37,983 bases of DNA from contig NZ_SSXC01000039.1 of assembly GCF_021699055.1 (NCBI RefSeq), forward strand, positions 1-37,983. Direction: 5' to 3'. Under the pieces are notes generated by a model. The model was not told where the DNA came from, searched no databases, and was given only the letters and a program-made list of their open reading frames with translations. Every line of letters begins with the position of its first letter. Within the stretch, counting starts at the first letter, position 1. Both the position numbers and the translations under genes were made by a program. This DNA is from Blastococcus sp. MG754426. Its GTDB lineage: Bacteria; Actinomycetota; Actinomycetes; Mycobacteriales; Geodermatophilaceae. Shown here piece after piece: positions 31,207 through 37,983 of this stretch.

Positions 31207-31917
31207 ATGGCCGATCTGCGCTTCTGGTTCGACCCGGTCTGCCCCTTCGCCTGGATGACCAGCACGTGGGTCCGGCAGGTGAGCGCGCAGCGGGAGTACG
31301 ACGTGGAGTGGCGGTTCATCTCGCTGCGGCTGCTCAACGCGCACGTCGACTACGAGACCCACTTCCCGCCCGAGTACGAGGCCGGGCACACCGCCGGGCT
31401 GCGGCTGCTGCGCGTGGCCGCCCACGTGCGCGACCGGCACGGCAACGAGGGCGTCGCCCGGTTCTACGAGGCGTGCGGGCAGCACGTCTTCGAGCGCGGC
31501 CCCGAGGGCGACCGGGCGGTGCGCGGGACGGCGGGGTTCGTGGCCCCCGTGCTCGCCGACGCCGGCCTGCCCGCCGACCTCGCCGACGCGCTGGACGACG
31601 ACGGGCGCGACGCGCAGATCCAGGCCGAGACCGACGAGGCCCTCGGCCTGGCCGGCAAGGACGTCGGGACGCCGATCCTGCACTTCCGGCCGCCGGAGGG
31701 CGTTGCCTTCTTCGGGCCGGTCATCAGCCGGCGGCCCGCCGACGACGAGGCCGTCGCGCTGTGGGACCACGTCGTCGGGCTGGCGTCGTTCCCGGGCTTC
31801 GCCGAGTTGAAGCGCAGCCTGCGCGAGCGCCCGCAGCTCCCCGCGTTCGGCGTGCAGCCGGGCGAGGTCGGCGAGCAGGAGGACTGGCACGGGGGCAGCC
31901 GTCGGCAGAAGCGCTGA
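31207..31917 (+). CDS. Rv2466c-family DsbA-fold protein (mycothiol-linked), single active-site cysteine
   Basis: A 236-aa thioredoxin-fold protein with the DsbA helical insertion. The N-terminus reads LRFWFDPVCPFAWMTSTWV: only the first active-site cysteine (C12) is present, and the second position is alanine (CPFA). Mycobacterium tuberculosis Rv2466c, a mycothiol-dependent reductase that activates nitro compounds, has CPWC; a monothiol variant would work by mixed disulfide with mycothiol only. The cis-proline region is KDVGTPILHFRPPEG. Family members with CPWA are known. A leaderless promoter precedes it. Substrate not known. Confidence 0.87.
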   Translation: MADLRFWFDPVCPFAWMTSTWVRQVSAQREYDVEWRFISLRLLNAHVDYETHFPPEYEAGHTAGLRLLRVAAHVRDRHGNEGVARFYEACGQHVFERGPEGDRAVRGTAGFVAPVLADAGLPADLADALDDDGRDAQIQAETDEALGLAGKDVGTPILHFRPPEGVAFFGPVISRRPADDEAVALWDHVVGLASFPGFAELKRSLRERPQLPAFGVQPGEVGEQEDWHGGSRRQKR

Positions 31918-31922
31918 ACGCC

Positions 31923-31948
31923 GCGGCGGGGCGGTCGAGCCCCGCCGC
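31923..31948 (+). terminator. Hairpin terminator after the Rv2466c-like gene
   Basis: GCGGCGGGGC pairs exactly with GCCCCGCCGC around a 6-nt loop, starting 5 nt past the stop codon. There is no T-tract. It separates the redox genes from the iron-regulated ABC operon. Confidence 0.6.
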
Positions 31949-31974
31949 CCCTGACGGGACCGGCGCCGCGAGGC

Positions 31975-31993
31975 TAAGGTAAGCCTTATCTGA
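31975..31993. promoter_or_regulatory. IdeR/DtxR iron box
   Basis: TAAGGTAAGCCTTATCTGA matches the consensus TWAGGTWAGSCTWACCTWA at 17 of 19 positions. It lies 27 bp before the first permease gene, where iron-loaded IdeR/DtxR would repress the operon. The neighbouring AGGCT/AGCCT arms extend the symmetry. Confidence 0.78.
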
Positions 31994-32020
31994 CCAAGCC
32001 GTCCGTCCCGGGAGCTGCTC

Positions 32021-33076
32021 GTGGCCACCACGGTCGACGTCCCGGCGCGGGGCTCGGCACGACCTCCGGCGACGGCGCTGCGTGCCCGGCGGCTCGGCAC
32101 GCTGGTGCTGCTCCTGGTGCTCGTCGCCGCCGCGGCGCTGGCCAGCATCGCGATCGGCACGCGGTCGATCGGCCTCCCCGAGGTCTGGCGCTCGCTGCTG
32201 GACCCCTCCCTGTCCGGGGAGGAGGCGGTGATCGTCCGCCAGCTGCGCGTCCCGCGCACGGTGCTCGGCCTCATGGTCGGTGCGGCGCTCGGGGTGGCCG
32301 GGGCGCTGATGCAGGGCCACACCCGCAACCCGCTGGGCGACCCCGGGCTCCTCGGCGTGACCGCGGGCGCGAGCCTCGCCGTCGTCCTGGCGATCACGCT
32401 GCTGGGCGTCGGCACCCCCGCGGGCTACGTCTGGTTCGCCTTCGCCGGGGCACTGCTCGGCACGGTGCTGGTGTACGCGATCGGCTCCGCCGGGCGGGGC
32501 GGGGCGACGCCGGTGACCCTCGCGCTCGCGGGTGCGGCGCTGTCCGCGCTGATGTACGCCCTGGTCCGGGCCGTCCTGGTCAGCGACCAGCAGACGCTGG
32601 ACAGCTTCCGGTTCTGGGTGGTCGGCTCGCTGGCCGGGCGGGACGCCACCGTGGCCGCCCAGGTCGCCCCCTTCCTCGCCGTCGGCCTGGTGCTGGCCCT
32701 GGTCAACGCGCCCGCGCTGAACCTGCTCGGCCTCGGCGAGGACGTCGCCCGCGGGCTGGGCCAGCGCATCTGGCTGGCCCGCTCCGTCGGGCTGGCCGCG
32801 ATCACGCTGCTCTGCGGCGCCGCCACCGCCGCCTGCGGGCCGATCGCCTTCGTCGGGCTCGTCGTGCCGCACGCCGTCCGGGCGCTCACCGGCCCCGACC
32901 ACCGGTGGCTGCTGCCCTGCTCGGCGCTGGCCGGCGCCGCGCTGCTGCTGGTCGCCGACGTGCTCGGCCGCGTGCTGGCCCGCCCCGGTGAGCTCCAGGT
33001 GGGCATCGTGCTCGCCCTCGTCGGCGCCCCGTTCTTCATCGCGCTGGTGCGCCGCAGCCGGACGGTGCGGCTGTGA
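32021..33076 (+). CDS. Siderophore ABC transporter permease (FecCD family), first subunit
   Basis: A 351-aa inner-membrane permease with about ten helices, of the BtuC/FecCD family that imports ferric siderophores, haem or cobalamin. Landmarks: [40 protein letters not shown], the ATPase-coupling region [15 protein letters not shown], and [20 protein letters not shown]. The GTG start has GGGAG 6 nt upstream. An iron box precedes it, so ferric-siderophore import is the likely use. Its stop overlaps the second permease start (GTGA), so the two subunits are coupled and should form a heterodimer. Confidence 0.95.
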   Translation: MATTVDVPARGSARPPATALRARRLGTLVLLLVLVAAAALASIAIGTRSIGLPEVWRSLLDPSLSGEEAVIVRQLRVPRTVLGLMVGAALGVAGALMQGHTRNPLGDPGLLGVTAGASLAVVLAITLLGVGTPAGYVWFAFAGALLGTVLVYAIGSAGRGGATPVTLALAGAALSALMYALVRAVLVSDQQTLDSFRFWVVGSLAGRDATVAAQVAPFLAVGLVLALVNAPALNLLGLGEDVARGLGQRIWLARSVGLAAITLLCGAATAACGPIAFVGLVVPHAVRALTGPDHRWLLPCSALAGAALLLVADVLGRVLARPGELQVGIVLALVGAPFFIALVRRSRTVRL

Positions 33077-34161
33077 GCGTCGAGGCCCCGGCCCCCCCGC
33101 AGCCCCGGCTGCGGCCCGGGCGCGTGCTGCGCGCGGGCCCGGTGTCCGGCCTGCTGCACTGGCGGCAGGTCGTCGTGCCGGTGGCCGGGTTCGCCGTGCT
33201 GGTGCTGGCCGCGGCGCTGAGCATGGGGCGCGGCGACTTCCCGATCGGCGTCGGCGACGTCCTGCGCACCCTGGTGGGCCTCGGCGAGGGGCCGCAGCCG
33301 TTCATCATCCTGGAGCTGCGGGCCCCGCGGGTGGTGGTCGGCGCGCTCGTCGGGCTGGCCCTCGGCGTCGCGGGCGCGCTGTTCCAGACCTTCGCCCGCA
33401 ACCCGCTCGCCTCCCCCGACACCCTCGGCATCACGATGGGCGCCTCCGTGGGTGCCGTGGCTGCGATCGTGCTCAGCGGCGGCTCCTCGACCGGCGCGAT
33501 CCTGGGCGGGCTGGGCGTGCCGCTGGCCGCCCTGCTGGGTGCGCTGGTCACCGGCGTGCTGCTCTTCGCCCTCACCTGGCGGGCGGGGGTCGACGGCTAC
33601 CGGCTGGTCCTCATCGGCATCGCCCTGTGGTCGGCGGGCACCGCGCTCACCGACTGGCTGCTCACCAACGCCGAGATCTACGACGCCGCGTCGGCCTACG
33701 TGTGGATCACCGGCTCGCTCAACGCCCGCACCTGGGACGACGCCCTCCCGCTGGGGACCGCGGTCGCGGTGCTGCTGCCGCTCGCGCTGGCGGCCGGGCG
33801 CGTGCTCGGCGTCCTCCAGTTCGGCGACGACACCGCCCGGGGGCTGGGCGTGCGGGTGGCCGGGGCGCAGGCCGCCGTCGTGCTGCTGGCCGTCTTCCTC
33901 GTGGCGTTCGCCGTCTCGGCCGCCGGGCCGATCACCTTCGTCGCCCTCGTGGTGCCGCAGATCGCCGTCCGGCTCACCGGCGGCTCGCGGCCGCCGCTGC
34001 TGGCGTCGGGCGTCCTCGGCGCCCTGCTCGTGGTCGCCGCCGACCTGGTCACCCGCACCGTGCTGCCCCAGGCGCTGCCCGTGGGCATCCTGACCGCCGT
34101 CATCGGCGCCCCCTACCTGCTCTGGCTCCTGGTCCGTGGAAGGCGGCGAGCGACGCTGTGA
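33073..34161 (+). CDS. Siderophore ABC transporter permease (FecCD family), second subunit
   Basis: A 362-aa partner permease with the same fold. Landmarks: [40 protein letters not shown], the coupling helix [17 protein letters not shown], and [22 protein letters not shown] proline/arginine-rich N-terminal tail of about 30 residues precedes the first helix. It begins with a GTGA overlap and ends with another GTGA overlap into the ATPase gene, giving tight stoichiometry. The two permeases are clearly related but not recent duplicates. Confidence 0.95.
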   Translation: MSVEAPAPPQPRLRPGRVLRAGPVSGLLHWRQVVVPVAGFAVLVLAAALSMGRGDFPIGVGDVLRTLVGLGEGPQPFIILELRAPRVVVGALVGLALGVAGALFQTFARNPLASPDTLGITMGASVGAVAAIVLSGGSSTGAILGGLGVPLAALLGALVTGVLLFALTWRAGVDGYRLVLIGIALWSAGTALTDWLLTNAEIYDAASAYVWITGSLNARTWDDALPLGTAVAVLLPLALAAGRVLGVLQFGDDTARGLGVRVAGAQAAVVLLAVFLVAFAVSAAGPITFVALVVPQIAVRLTGGSRPPLLASGVLGALLVVAADLVTRTVLPQALPVGILTAVIGAPYLLWLLVRGRRRATL

Positions 34162-35003
34162 CCCTCGACATCGGCACCGAACTGCTGCACCGCACCACCC
34201 GTCCCGCCGACCCGCCCCGGGTGCGGCTGGCCGCGGAGCACGTCCGGCTGGCCTACGACGAGCAGGTCGTCGTCGACGACCTCGACCTCGAGCTGACCGA
34301 GGGCTCGTTCACCGCGATCGTCGGCCCGAACGGCTGCGGGAAGTCCACGCTGCTGCGGGCGCTGGGCCGGCTGCTGCGGCCGACGAGCGGGCAGGTGCTG
34401 CTGGACGGGCGGGCCATCGCGCGCACGCCCACCCGCGAGGTCGCCAAGGTGCTGGGCCTGCTGCCGCAGACGCCGGTCGCACCCGAGGGGCTCACCGTCG
34501 GCGACCTCGTCGCCCGCGGCCGGCACCCGCACCAGAGCTGGCTGCGGCAGTGGTCCCGCGACGACGAGGCCGTGGTCGCCGAGGCGCTGGCCTGGACGGA
34601 CATGTCCGACCTCGCGGGCCGGCCGGTCGACGCCCTCTCCGGCGGCCAGCGGCAGCGGGCCTGGATCTCGATGGCCCTGGCCCAGGGCACCGACCTGCTG
34701 CTGCTCGACGAGCCGACGACCTACCTGGACCTCTCGCACCAGATCGACGTGCTGGACCTGGTGGCCCGGCTGCACGCCGAGCGCGGCCGGACCGTGGTGG
34801 TGGTGCTGCACGACCTGAACCTGGCCGCGCGGTACGCCCAGCGGCTGGTGGCGATGAAGGACGGCGCGCTGGTGGCCTCCGGCCCGCCCGCGGAGGTGCT
34901 GACGGCGGAGCTGCTCGCCGGCGTCTTCGACCTCGAGGCCCGGGTGATGGCCGACCCGGTGACCGGGACGCCGATGGTCGTCCCGGTGCGCCGGCTGCGC
35001 TGA
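34158..35003 (+). CDS. Siderophore ABC transporter ATP-binding protein
   Basis: A 281-aa FepC/FecE-type ATPase that powers the two permeases. Walker A is GPNGCGKST at 56-64, the Q-loop is in LGLLPQTP, the signature LSGGQRQR is at 160-167, Walker B with the catalytic glutamate is LLLLDEPTT, the D-loop is YLDL and the switch histidine lies in VVLHDLN. The C-terminus ([15 protein letters not shown]) is family-typical. An N-terminal extension of about 20 residues precedes the domain. It closes the operon; no substrate-binding lipoprotein gene is present before or after, so that component must be encoded elsewhere. Confidence 0.96.
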   Translation: MTLDIGTELLHRTTRPADPPRVRLAAEHVRLAYDEQVVVDDLDLELTEGSFTAIVGPNGCGKSTLLRALGRLLRPTSGQVLLDGRAIARTPTREVAKVLGLLPQTPVAPEGLTVGDLVARGRHPHQSWLRQWSRDDEAVVAEALAWTDMSDLAGRPVDALSGGQRQRAWISMALAQGTDLLLLDEPTTYLDLSHQIDVLDLVARLHAERGRTVVVVLHDLNLAARYAQRLVAMKDGALVASGPPAEVLTAELLAGVFDLEARVMADPVTGTPMVVPVRRLR

Positions 35004-35017
35004 GGCCCCGGCCCCCG

Positions 35018-35989
35018 TCAGGTCGACAGCGGCGCCGGGGTCTCCGGCACCGGGGGCGCCGACGGGGTCCGGCCGGTGCGCGCGGTCTGGGCCAGCGCGA
35101 TCCCGGTGAGGACGACGAGGCCCCCCGCGACCTGCCAGCCGGTGAGCACCTGCTCCACCCACAGCCAGGCGACGACGGAGGCGAACACCGGCTCCACCGT
35201 CGCCACCAGCCCGGCGGTGGTCGGGGCCAGGTGCGGCAGCGCCGCGACCGACAGCCAGAACGGCACCGCGGCGCCCAGCACCACGATCCAGCCGACCAGC
35301 AGCCACAGCGGCAGCCGCAGGCCGCCCAGCGAGACCGGCACCGGTTCCGTCAGCACCCCGGCGTCGAACGCCCACCACGGCGCGGCCACCGCCCAGAACA
35401 GCGCCGCCGCCACGAAGCTCCAGCAGGTCAGCGTGACCGGGTCGCGGCTCACCGTGCCCCGCTCGCCCACCAGGTAGTACGTGGCCAGGCACAGCGCCGC
35501 GGCCAGCGCCGCCGCCACGCCGAGCGGGTCCAGCGAGCCGCCGCCCTCCCACACCTGCGCGACGAGGACCAGCCCGGACAGCGACAGCAGCAGCGCCGCC
35601 CACAGCCGGCTGCGCACCCGCTCGCGGCGCACCAGCCAGACGTAGAGCGCGATGAACACCGGCGCGGTCATCTCGAACACCAGCGCGATGCCCACCGGCA
35701 GCCGCCCGATGGCGACGTAGTACAGGAACTGCGTCAGCGCGACCCCGACGACGCCGAAGACGGCCAGCAGCGGCAGCTCCCGGGGCCGCACCCGCAGCCG
35801 GCCGGGCGCGGCCAGCGCGAGCACCGCGAGCAGCACCAGCGCGGCGCCGGTGCAGCGCAGCGCGGTCAGCCGGGTCGGCGGGATCCCGGCCTGGAGGGCG
35901 AGCGTGGAGACCGTGCCGTTGACGGCGAAGAGAGCCGCCGCGCCCAGCGTGAAGGCATATCCGAGGCCGGGGCGGACGGTGCGGGGCAC
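35018..35989 (-). CDS. EamA/DMT-family transporter
   Basis: A 323-aa inner-membrane protein with ten helices in two EamA repeats (about 10-140 and 155-300), related to RhaT/YdcZ-type metabolite exporters. Landmarks: LGAAALFAVNGTVSTLALQA, YYVAIGRLPVGIALVFEMTA, and the second-repeat equivalent LAPTTAGLVATVEPVFASVV. The tail is proline-rich. The GTG start has no ribosome site but a TACCGT lies 6 nt upstream, so the mRNA is probably leaderless. It is convergent with the iron ABC operon. Substrate (amino acid, nucleotide or drug) unknown. Confidence 0.92.
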   Translation of the reverse strand: MPRTVRPGLGYAFTLGAAALFAVNGTVSTLALQAGIPPTRLTALRCTGAALVLLAVLALAAPGRLRVRPRELPLLAVFGVVGVALTQFLYYVAIGRLPVGIALVFEMTAPVFIALYVWLVRRERVRSRLWAALLLSLSGLVLVAQVWEGGGSLDPLGVAAALAAALCLATYYLVGERGTVSRDPVTLTCWSFVAAALFWAVAAPWWAFDAGVLTEPVPVSLGGLRLPLWLLVGWIVVLGAAVPFWLSVAALPHLAPTTAGLVATVEPVFASVVAWLWVEQVLTGWQVAGGLVVLTGIALAQTARTGRTPSAPPVPETPAPLST

Positions 35990-35995
35990 GCGCGC

Positions 35996-36001
35996 ACGGT
36001 A
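35996..36001 (-). promoter_or_regulatory. -10 element of a leaderless promoter
   Basis: On the minus strand TACCGT ends 6 nt before the GTG of the EamA gene. The hexamer is identical to the one before the VOC gene at 15102. Confidence 0.45.
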
Positions 36002-36062
36002 GCGGGCATGAGCCGTCGAGACACCTACCGCCCCACCCCGCCCCGCCGCGCGACCCGGGCGG

Positions 36063-36068
36063 CAGACT
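36063..36068 (+). promoter_or_regulatory. Possible -10 element of a leaderless promoter
   Basis: CAGACT (one mismatch to TANNNT) ends 6 nt before the thioesterase GTG, which lacks a ribosome site; the gap is CCTCCC. Confidence 0.3.
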
Positions 36069-36074
36069 CCTCCC

Positions 36075-36860
36075 GTGGACGTTCCCGAGGCCCTCTACCT
36101 GCCCGACGGCGACGGCTTCACCGCCACCGCCCTGACCATCGGCCCGTGGGACAACGGGTACCAGCACGCCGGGCCACCGGCCGCGCTGCTGCTGCGGGCC
36201 GTCGAGCGGGCCGGCGCGATCCAGGGCGGGCAGACCGTCCGGATGGCCTACGACATCCTCGCGCCGGTGCCGGTCGGCCCGGTGCGGGTGCGCACCTCGG
36301 TCGTCCGCCCCGGCCGGCGGATCGTGCTGGTCGAGGCGGTCCTGGACGCCGGTGGCCCGCCGCTGATGCGCCTGCAGGCGTGGCGGATGCGCACCCGCGA
36401 CGACGCCCCGCCCGCCACCGCCCTGCCGCACCCGGAACCGGCCGGCCCGGAGGCGAGCCGCCCCGAGCGCGCGGCGTTCTTCACCAGCGAGGTGGCCTAC
36501 CACCGGGCGCTGGACTGGCGGTTCGCCGCGGGGACCTTCAACGGGCCGGGCCCGGCGACGGCGTGGACCCGGCCGGAGTGCGCCCTCGTGGCCGGGGAGC
36601 GCATGACGCCGCTGGAGCACCTGCTGGTCATGACCGACGCCGCCAGCGGCATCTCGGCCACCCTGGACTGGCGGACGGCGACCTTCGCCAACGTCGACCT
36701 CACCGTCGCCCTGCAGCGACCGCCGCGGGGCGAGTGGCTGGGGATGGACGCCACCACCGTGCACGGTGGTGCAGGGGCCGCGCAGTGCTTCGCCGTCCTC
36801 TTCGACGCCGACGGGCCGATCGGCCGGTCCAGCCAGTCGCTGTTCGTCGAGCCGCGGTGA
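36075..36860 (+). CDS. TesB-like acyl-CoA thioesterase
   Basis: A 261-aa double-hotdog protein of the thioesterase-family type common in actinobacteria. The first hotdog shows the helix GYQHAGPPAALLLRAVERAG and strand MAYDILAPVPVGPVRVRTSV; the second has ERMTPLEHLLVMTDAASGIS and VDLTVALQRPPRGEWLGMDA, ending GRSSQSLFV. The D/T/Q-type active-site positions of TesB appear at D in MTDAASG and the late SSQS. It would hydrolyse acyl-CoA to acid and CoA. The start is GTG, probably leaderless. It is divergent from the EamA gene with about 85 bp between. Confidence 0.87.
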   Translation: MDVPEALYLPDGDGFTATALTIGPWDNGYQHAGPPAALLLRAVERAGAIQGGQTVRMAYDILAPVPVGPVRVRTSVVRPGRRIVLVEAVLDAGGPPLMRLQAWRMRTRDDAPPATALPHPEPAGPEASRPERAAFFTSEVAYHRALDWRFAAGTFNGPGPATAWTRPECALVAGERMTPLEHLLVMTDAASGISATLDWRTATFANVDLTVALQRPPRGEWLGMDATTVHGGAGAAQCFAVLFDADGPIGRSSQSLFVEPR

Positions 36861-37016
36861 GCGCGGCGTGAGTTCGCTCTCCTCGACGGCTCCGCCGCAG
36901 GTCAGAAGCGCGATCACCCGGTCCGGAAGCGGGACCCGGCGGGTCAGGTTGGCAACGCCGCCCCGCGGTGCGCAAGGTGGGAGGGTCGCTTTCCCCGACG
37001 ATCGGAGTGCTGAGCC

Positions 37017-37913
37017 GTGGACGCGCTGAGAGACGTGCTGGACTGGCTGTCCGGGCGGGGTCTCGAGGTCGTGCTCATCATCCTGGGCTCGGTCCTGCTC
37101 GCCCGGTTCGTGGGCTGGGTCGGCGACAAGATCACCACCCGCATCGACGAGAACTCCACCGGCGGCGACGCGCTGGTCCGGTCGGAGGCGGCCAAGCACC
37201 GCCACTCGCTGACCCAGGTGCTCACCTGGTCCCTGGTGGTGCTCATCTACTCGATCTCGGTCTTCTTCATCCTCGACCGCCTCGGCATCCCGGTGACCGG
37301 CCTCGTCGCGCCGGCGACGGTGCTCGGCGTGGGCCTGGGCTTCGGCGCCCAGCGCATCGTCGGTGACGTGCTGGCCGGCTTCTTCATCATCACCGAGCGC
37401 CAGTACGGGTTCGGCGACGTCGTCTCGATCCAGGTCGTCGGCGGCGGTGACCCCGCGAACGGCACGGTCGAGGACGTCACGCTGCGCGTCACCCGGGTGC
37501 GTTCGCCCGACGGCGAGGTCGTGACCGTGCCCAACGGGCAGATCGTCAAGGTCGTCAACCTCTCCCGCGACTGGGCGCGCGCCGTCGTCGACGTCCCCGT
37601 GCCGACCAGCGTGGACGTGACCCGCGCCAACGAGATCCTGCGCGCGGTCGGCCGGGAGGCGTTCCGCGACCCGGCCATGCGGCCGCTGCTGCTCGACCCG
37701 CCCACGGTGATGGGCGTCGAGACCCTCGGCCTGGACGAGGTGAACGTCCGGGTGGTCGCCCGGACGCTGCCCGGCAAGCAGTTCGAGGTGGGCCGCGACC
37801 TGCGCGCCCGCATCGTCCAGGCGTTCCGCAGCCAGGGCATGCAGGTGCCCGCGCCGACGACCGCGATCGAGGTGCAGGACGGCGCGACCGCCGTCCAGGA
37901 GGGGGTCCGGTGA
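37017..37913 (+). CDS. MscS-family mechanosensitive channel
   Basis: A 298-aa inner-membrane channel that opens under membrane tension to release solutes after hypo-osmotic shock. Three helices are visible: LEVVLIILGSVLLARFVGWV, VLTWSLVVLIYSISVFFIL and the pore-lining TM3 with VLGVGLGFGAQRIVGDVLAG. The beta domain contains YGFGDVV and VTVPNGQIVKVVNLSRDW, the PNG hallmark of MscS. A C-terminal alpha/beta domain follows (about 185-285). The start is GTG. The stop overlaps the next start by 4 nt (GTGA). Confidence 0.95.
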   Translation: MDALRDVLDWLSGRGLEVVLIILGSVLLARFVGWVGDKITTRIDENSTGGDALVRSEAAKHRHSLTQVLTWSLVVLIYSISVFFILDRLGIPVTGLVAPATVLGVGLGFGAQRIVGDVLAGFFIITERQYGFGDVVSIQVVGGGDPANGTVEDVTLRVTRVRSPDGEVVTVPNGQIVKVVNLSRDWARAVVDVPVPTSVDVTRANEILRAVGREAFRDPAMRPLLLDPPTVMGVETLGLDEVNVRVVARTLPGKQFEVGRDLRARIVQAFRSQGMQVPAPTTAIEVQDGATAVQEGVR

Positions 37914-37983
37914 CCACGCCCGACGACCGCTCCGACGCCACCACCCGCCCCGACGCCACCACCCGCGCCTCGCAGGAGCCCAC
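37910..37983 (+). CDS. 5' end of a gene coupled to the MscS channel gene
   Basis: A GTG overlaps the mscS stop (GTGA) and opens a frame of 24 codons to the window edge. The residues (VTTPDDRSDATTRPDATTRA) are hydrophilic with a repeated DATTR, suggesting a disordered N-terminal tail. The main domain lies outside the window, so no family can be given. Confidence 0.6.
   Translation, partial: MTTPDDRSDATTRPDATTRASQEP

Noticed and set aside
34113-37205. Leftward open frame of about 1,000 codons antisense to the ABC, thioesterase and MscS genes
   Set aside because: Arg/Gly/Pro-rich low-complexity translation with no domain, antisense to well-supported genes.
37936-37971. Direct repeat GACGCCACCACCCGC as a possible DNA repeat element
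   Set aside because: Only two copies, in frame, coding for a DATTR peptide repeat in a disordered tail; not an array.
1-37983. tRNA, rRNA, CRISPR, insertion sequence or prophage signals
   Set aside because: No cloverleaf T-loop sequence, repeat-spacer array, transposase or integrase motif was found on reading both strands; a short RNA could still be missed without a search tool.

Overview
The window is very GC-rich, compact, high-GC actinobacterial chromosome. The evidence is a combination of family types: an actinobacterial Vms1-like peptidyl-tRNA hydrolase (acVLRF1), a Ddn-type F420-dependent enzyme, an Rv2466c-type mycothiol-linked DsbA-fold protein, a GTP-dependent PEP carboxykinase, an IdeR/DtxR-type iron box, frequent GTG starts and GTGA/ATGA stop-start overlaps. 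The overall look resembles Geodermatophilaceae (Blastococcus, Geodermatophilus, Modestobacter), but that is an impression and not a determination. I see no rRNA, tRNA, CRISPR, insertion sequence or phage gene.

Layout. 1-6.5 kb: a bifunctional penicillin-binding protein (cut by the window edge) divergent from an alcohol dehydrogenase, then a leftward run of MFS transporter, prolyl-aminopeptidase-like hydrolase and acVLRF1 release factor, the last two overlapping by 4 nt. 6.5-10 kb: a gene-free, stem-loop-rich spacer, pckG, and a divergent old-yellow-enzyme. 10-13.3 kb: a coupled AHSA1/ArsR pair with a perfect 9-bp operator, two small genes (72 and 80 aa), nitronate monooxygenase and a FrnE-type oxidoreductase. 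13.3-18.7 kb: FKBP isomerase and MFS transporter (overlapping), VOC protein, GH13 glucosidase, and a TetR regulator next to a membrane-anchored F420-type enzyme with a repeated operator. 18.8-23.2 kb: two MFS transporters, a FUSC-type protein and a decayed alpha/beta hydrolase. 23.2-26.8 kb: formamidase, FmdB zinc ribbon, MOSC protein and a MetX-like hydrolase, all co-directional. 26.8-30.2 kb: acetoacetyl-CoA synthetase and acyl-CoA dehydrogenase. 30.2-32 kb: DUF2237, glutathione peroxidase, Rv2466c-like protein. 32-35 kb: an iron-boxed siderophore ABC importer of two permeases and an ATPase, without a binding protein. 35-38 kb: EamA transporter, thioesterase, MscS channel and the first codons of a coupled gene.

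Together these are mostly housekeeping and catabolic functions: cell-wall synthesis, gluconeogenesis, acyl-CoA and amide use, thiol and flavin redox defence, iron uptake and efflux. The parts most worth a second look are the release-factor/aminopeptidase pair, the formamidase-FmdB-MOSC-hydrolase cluster with its 15-bp intercistronic stem, the two well-defined repressor operators, the hydrolase remnant that kept both ends but lost its middle, and a recurrent leaderless promoter pattern.
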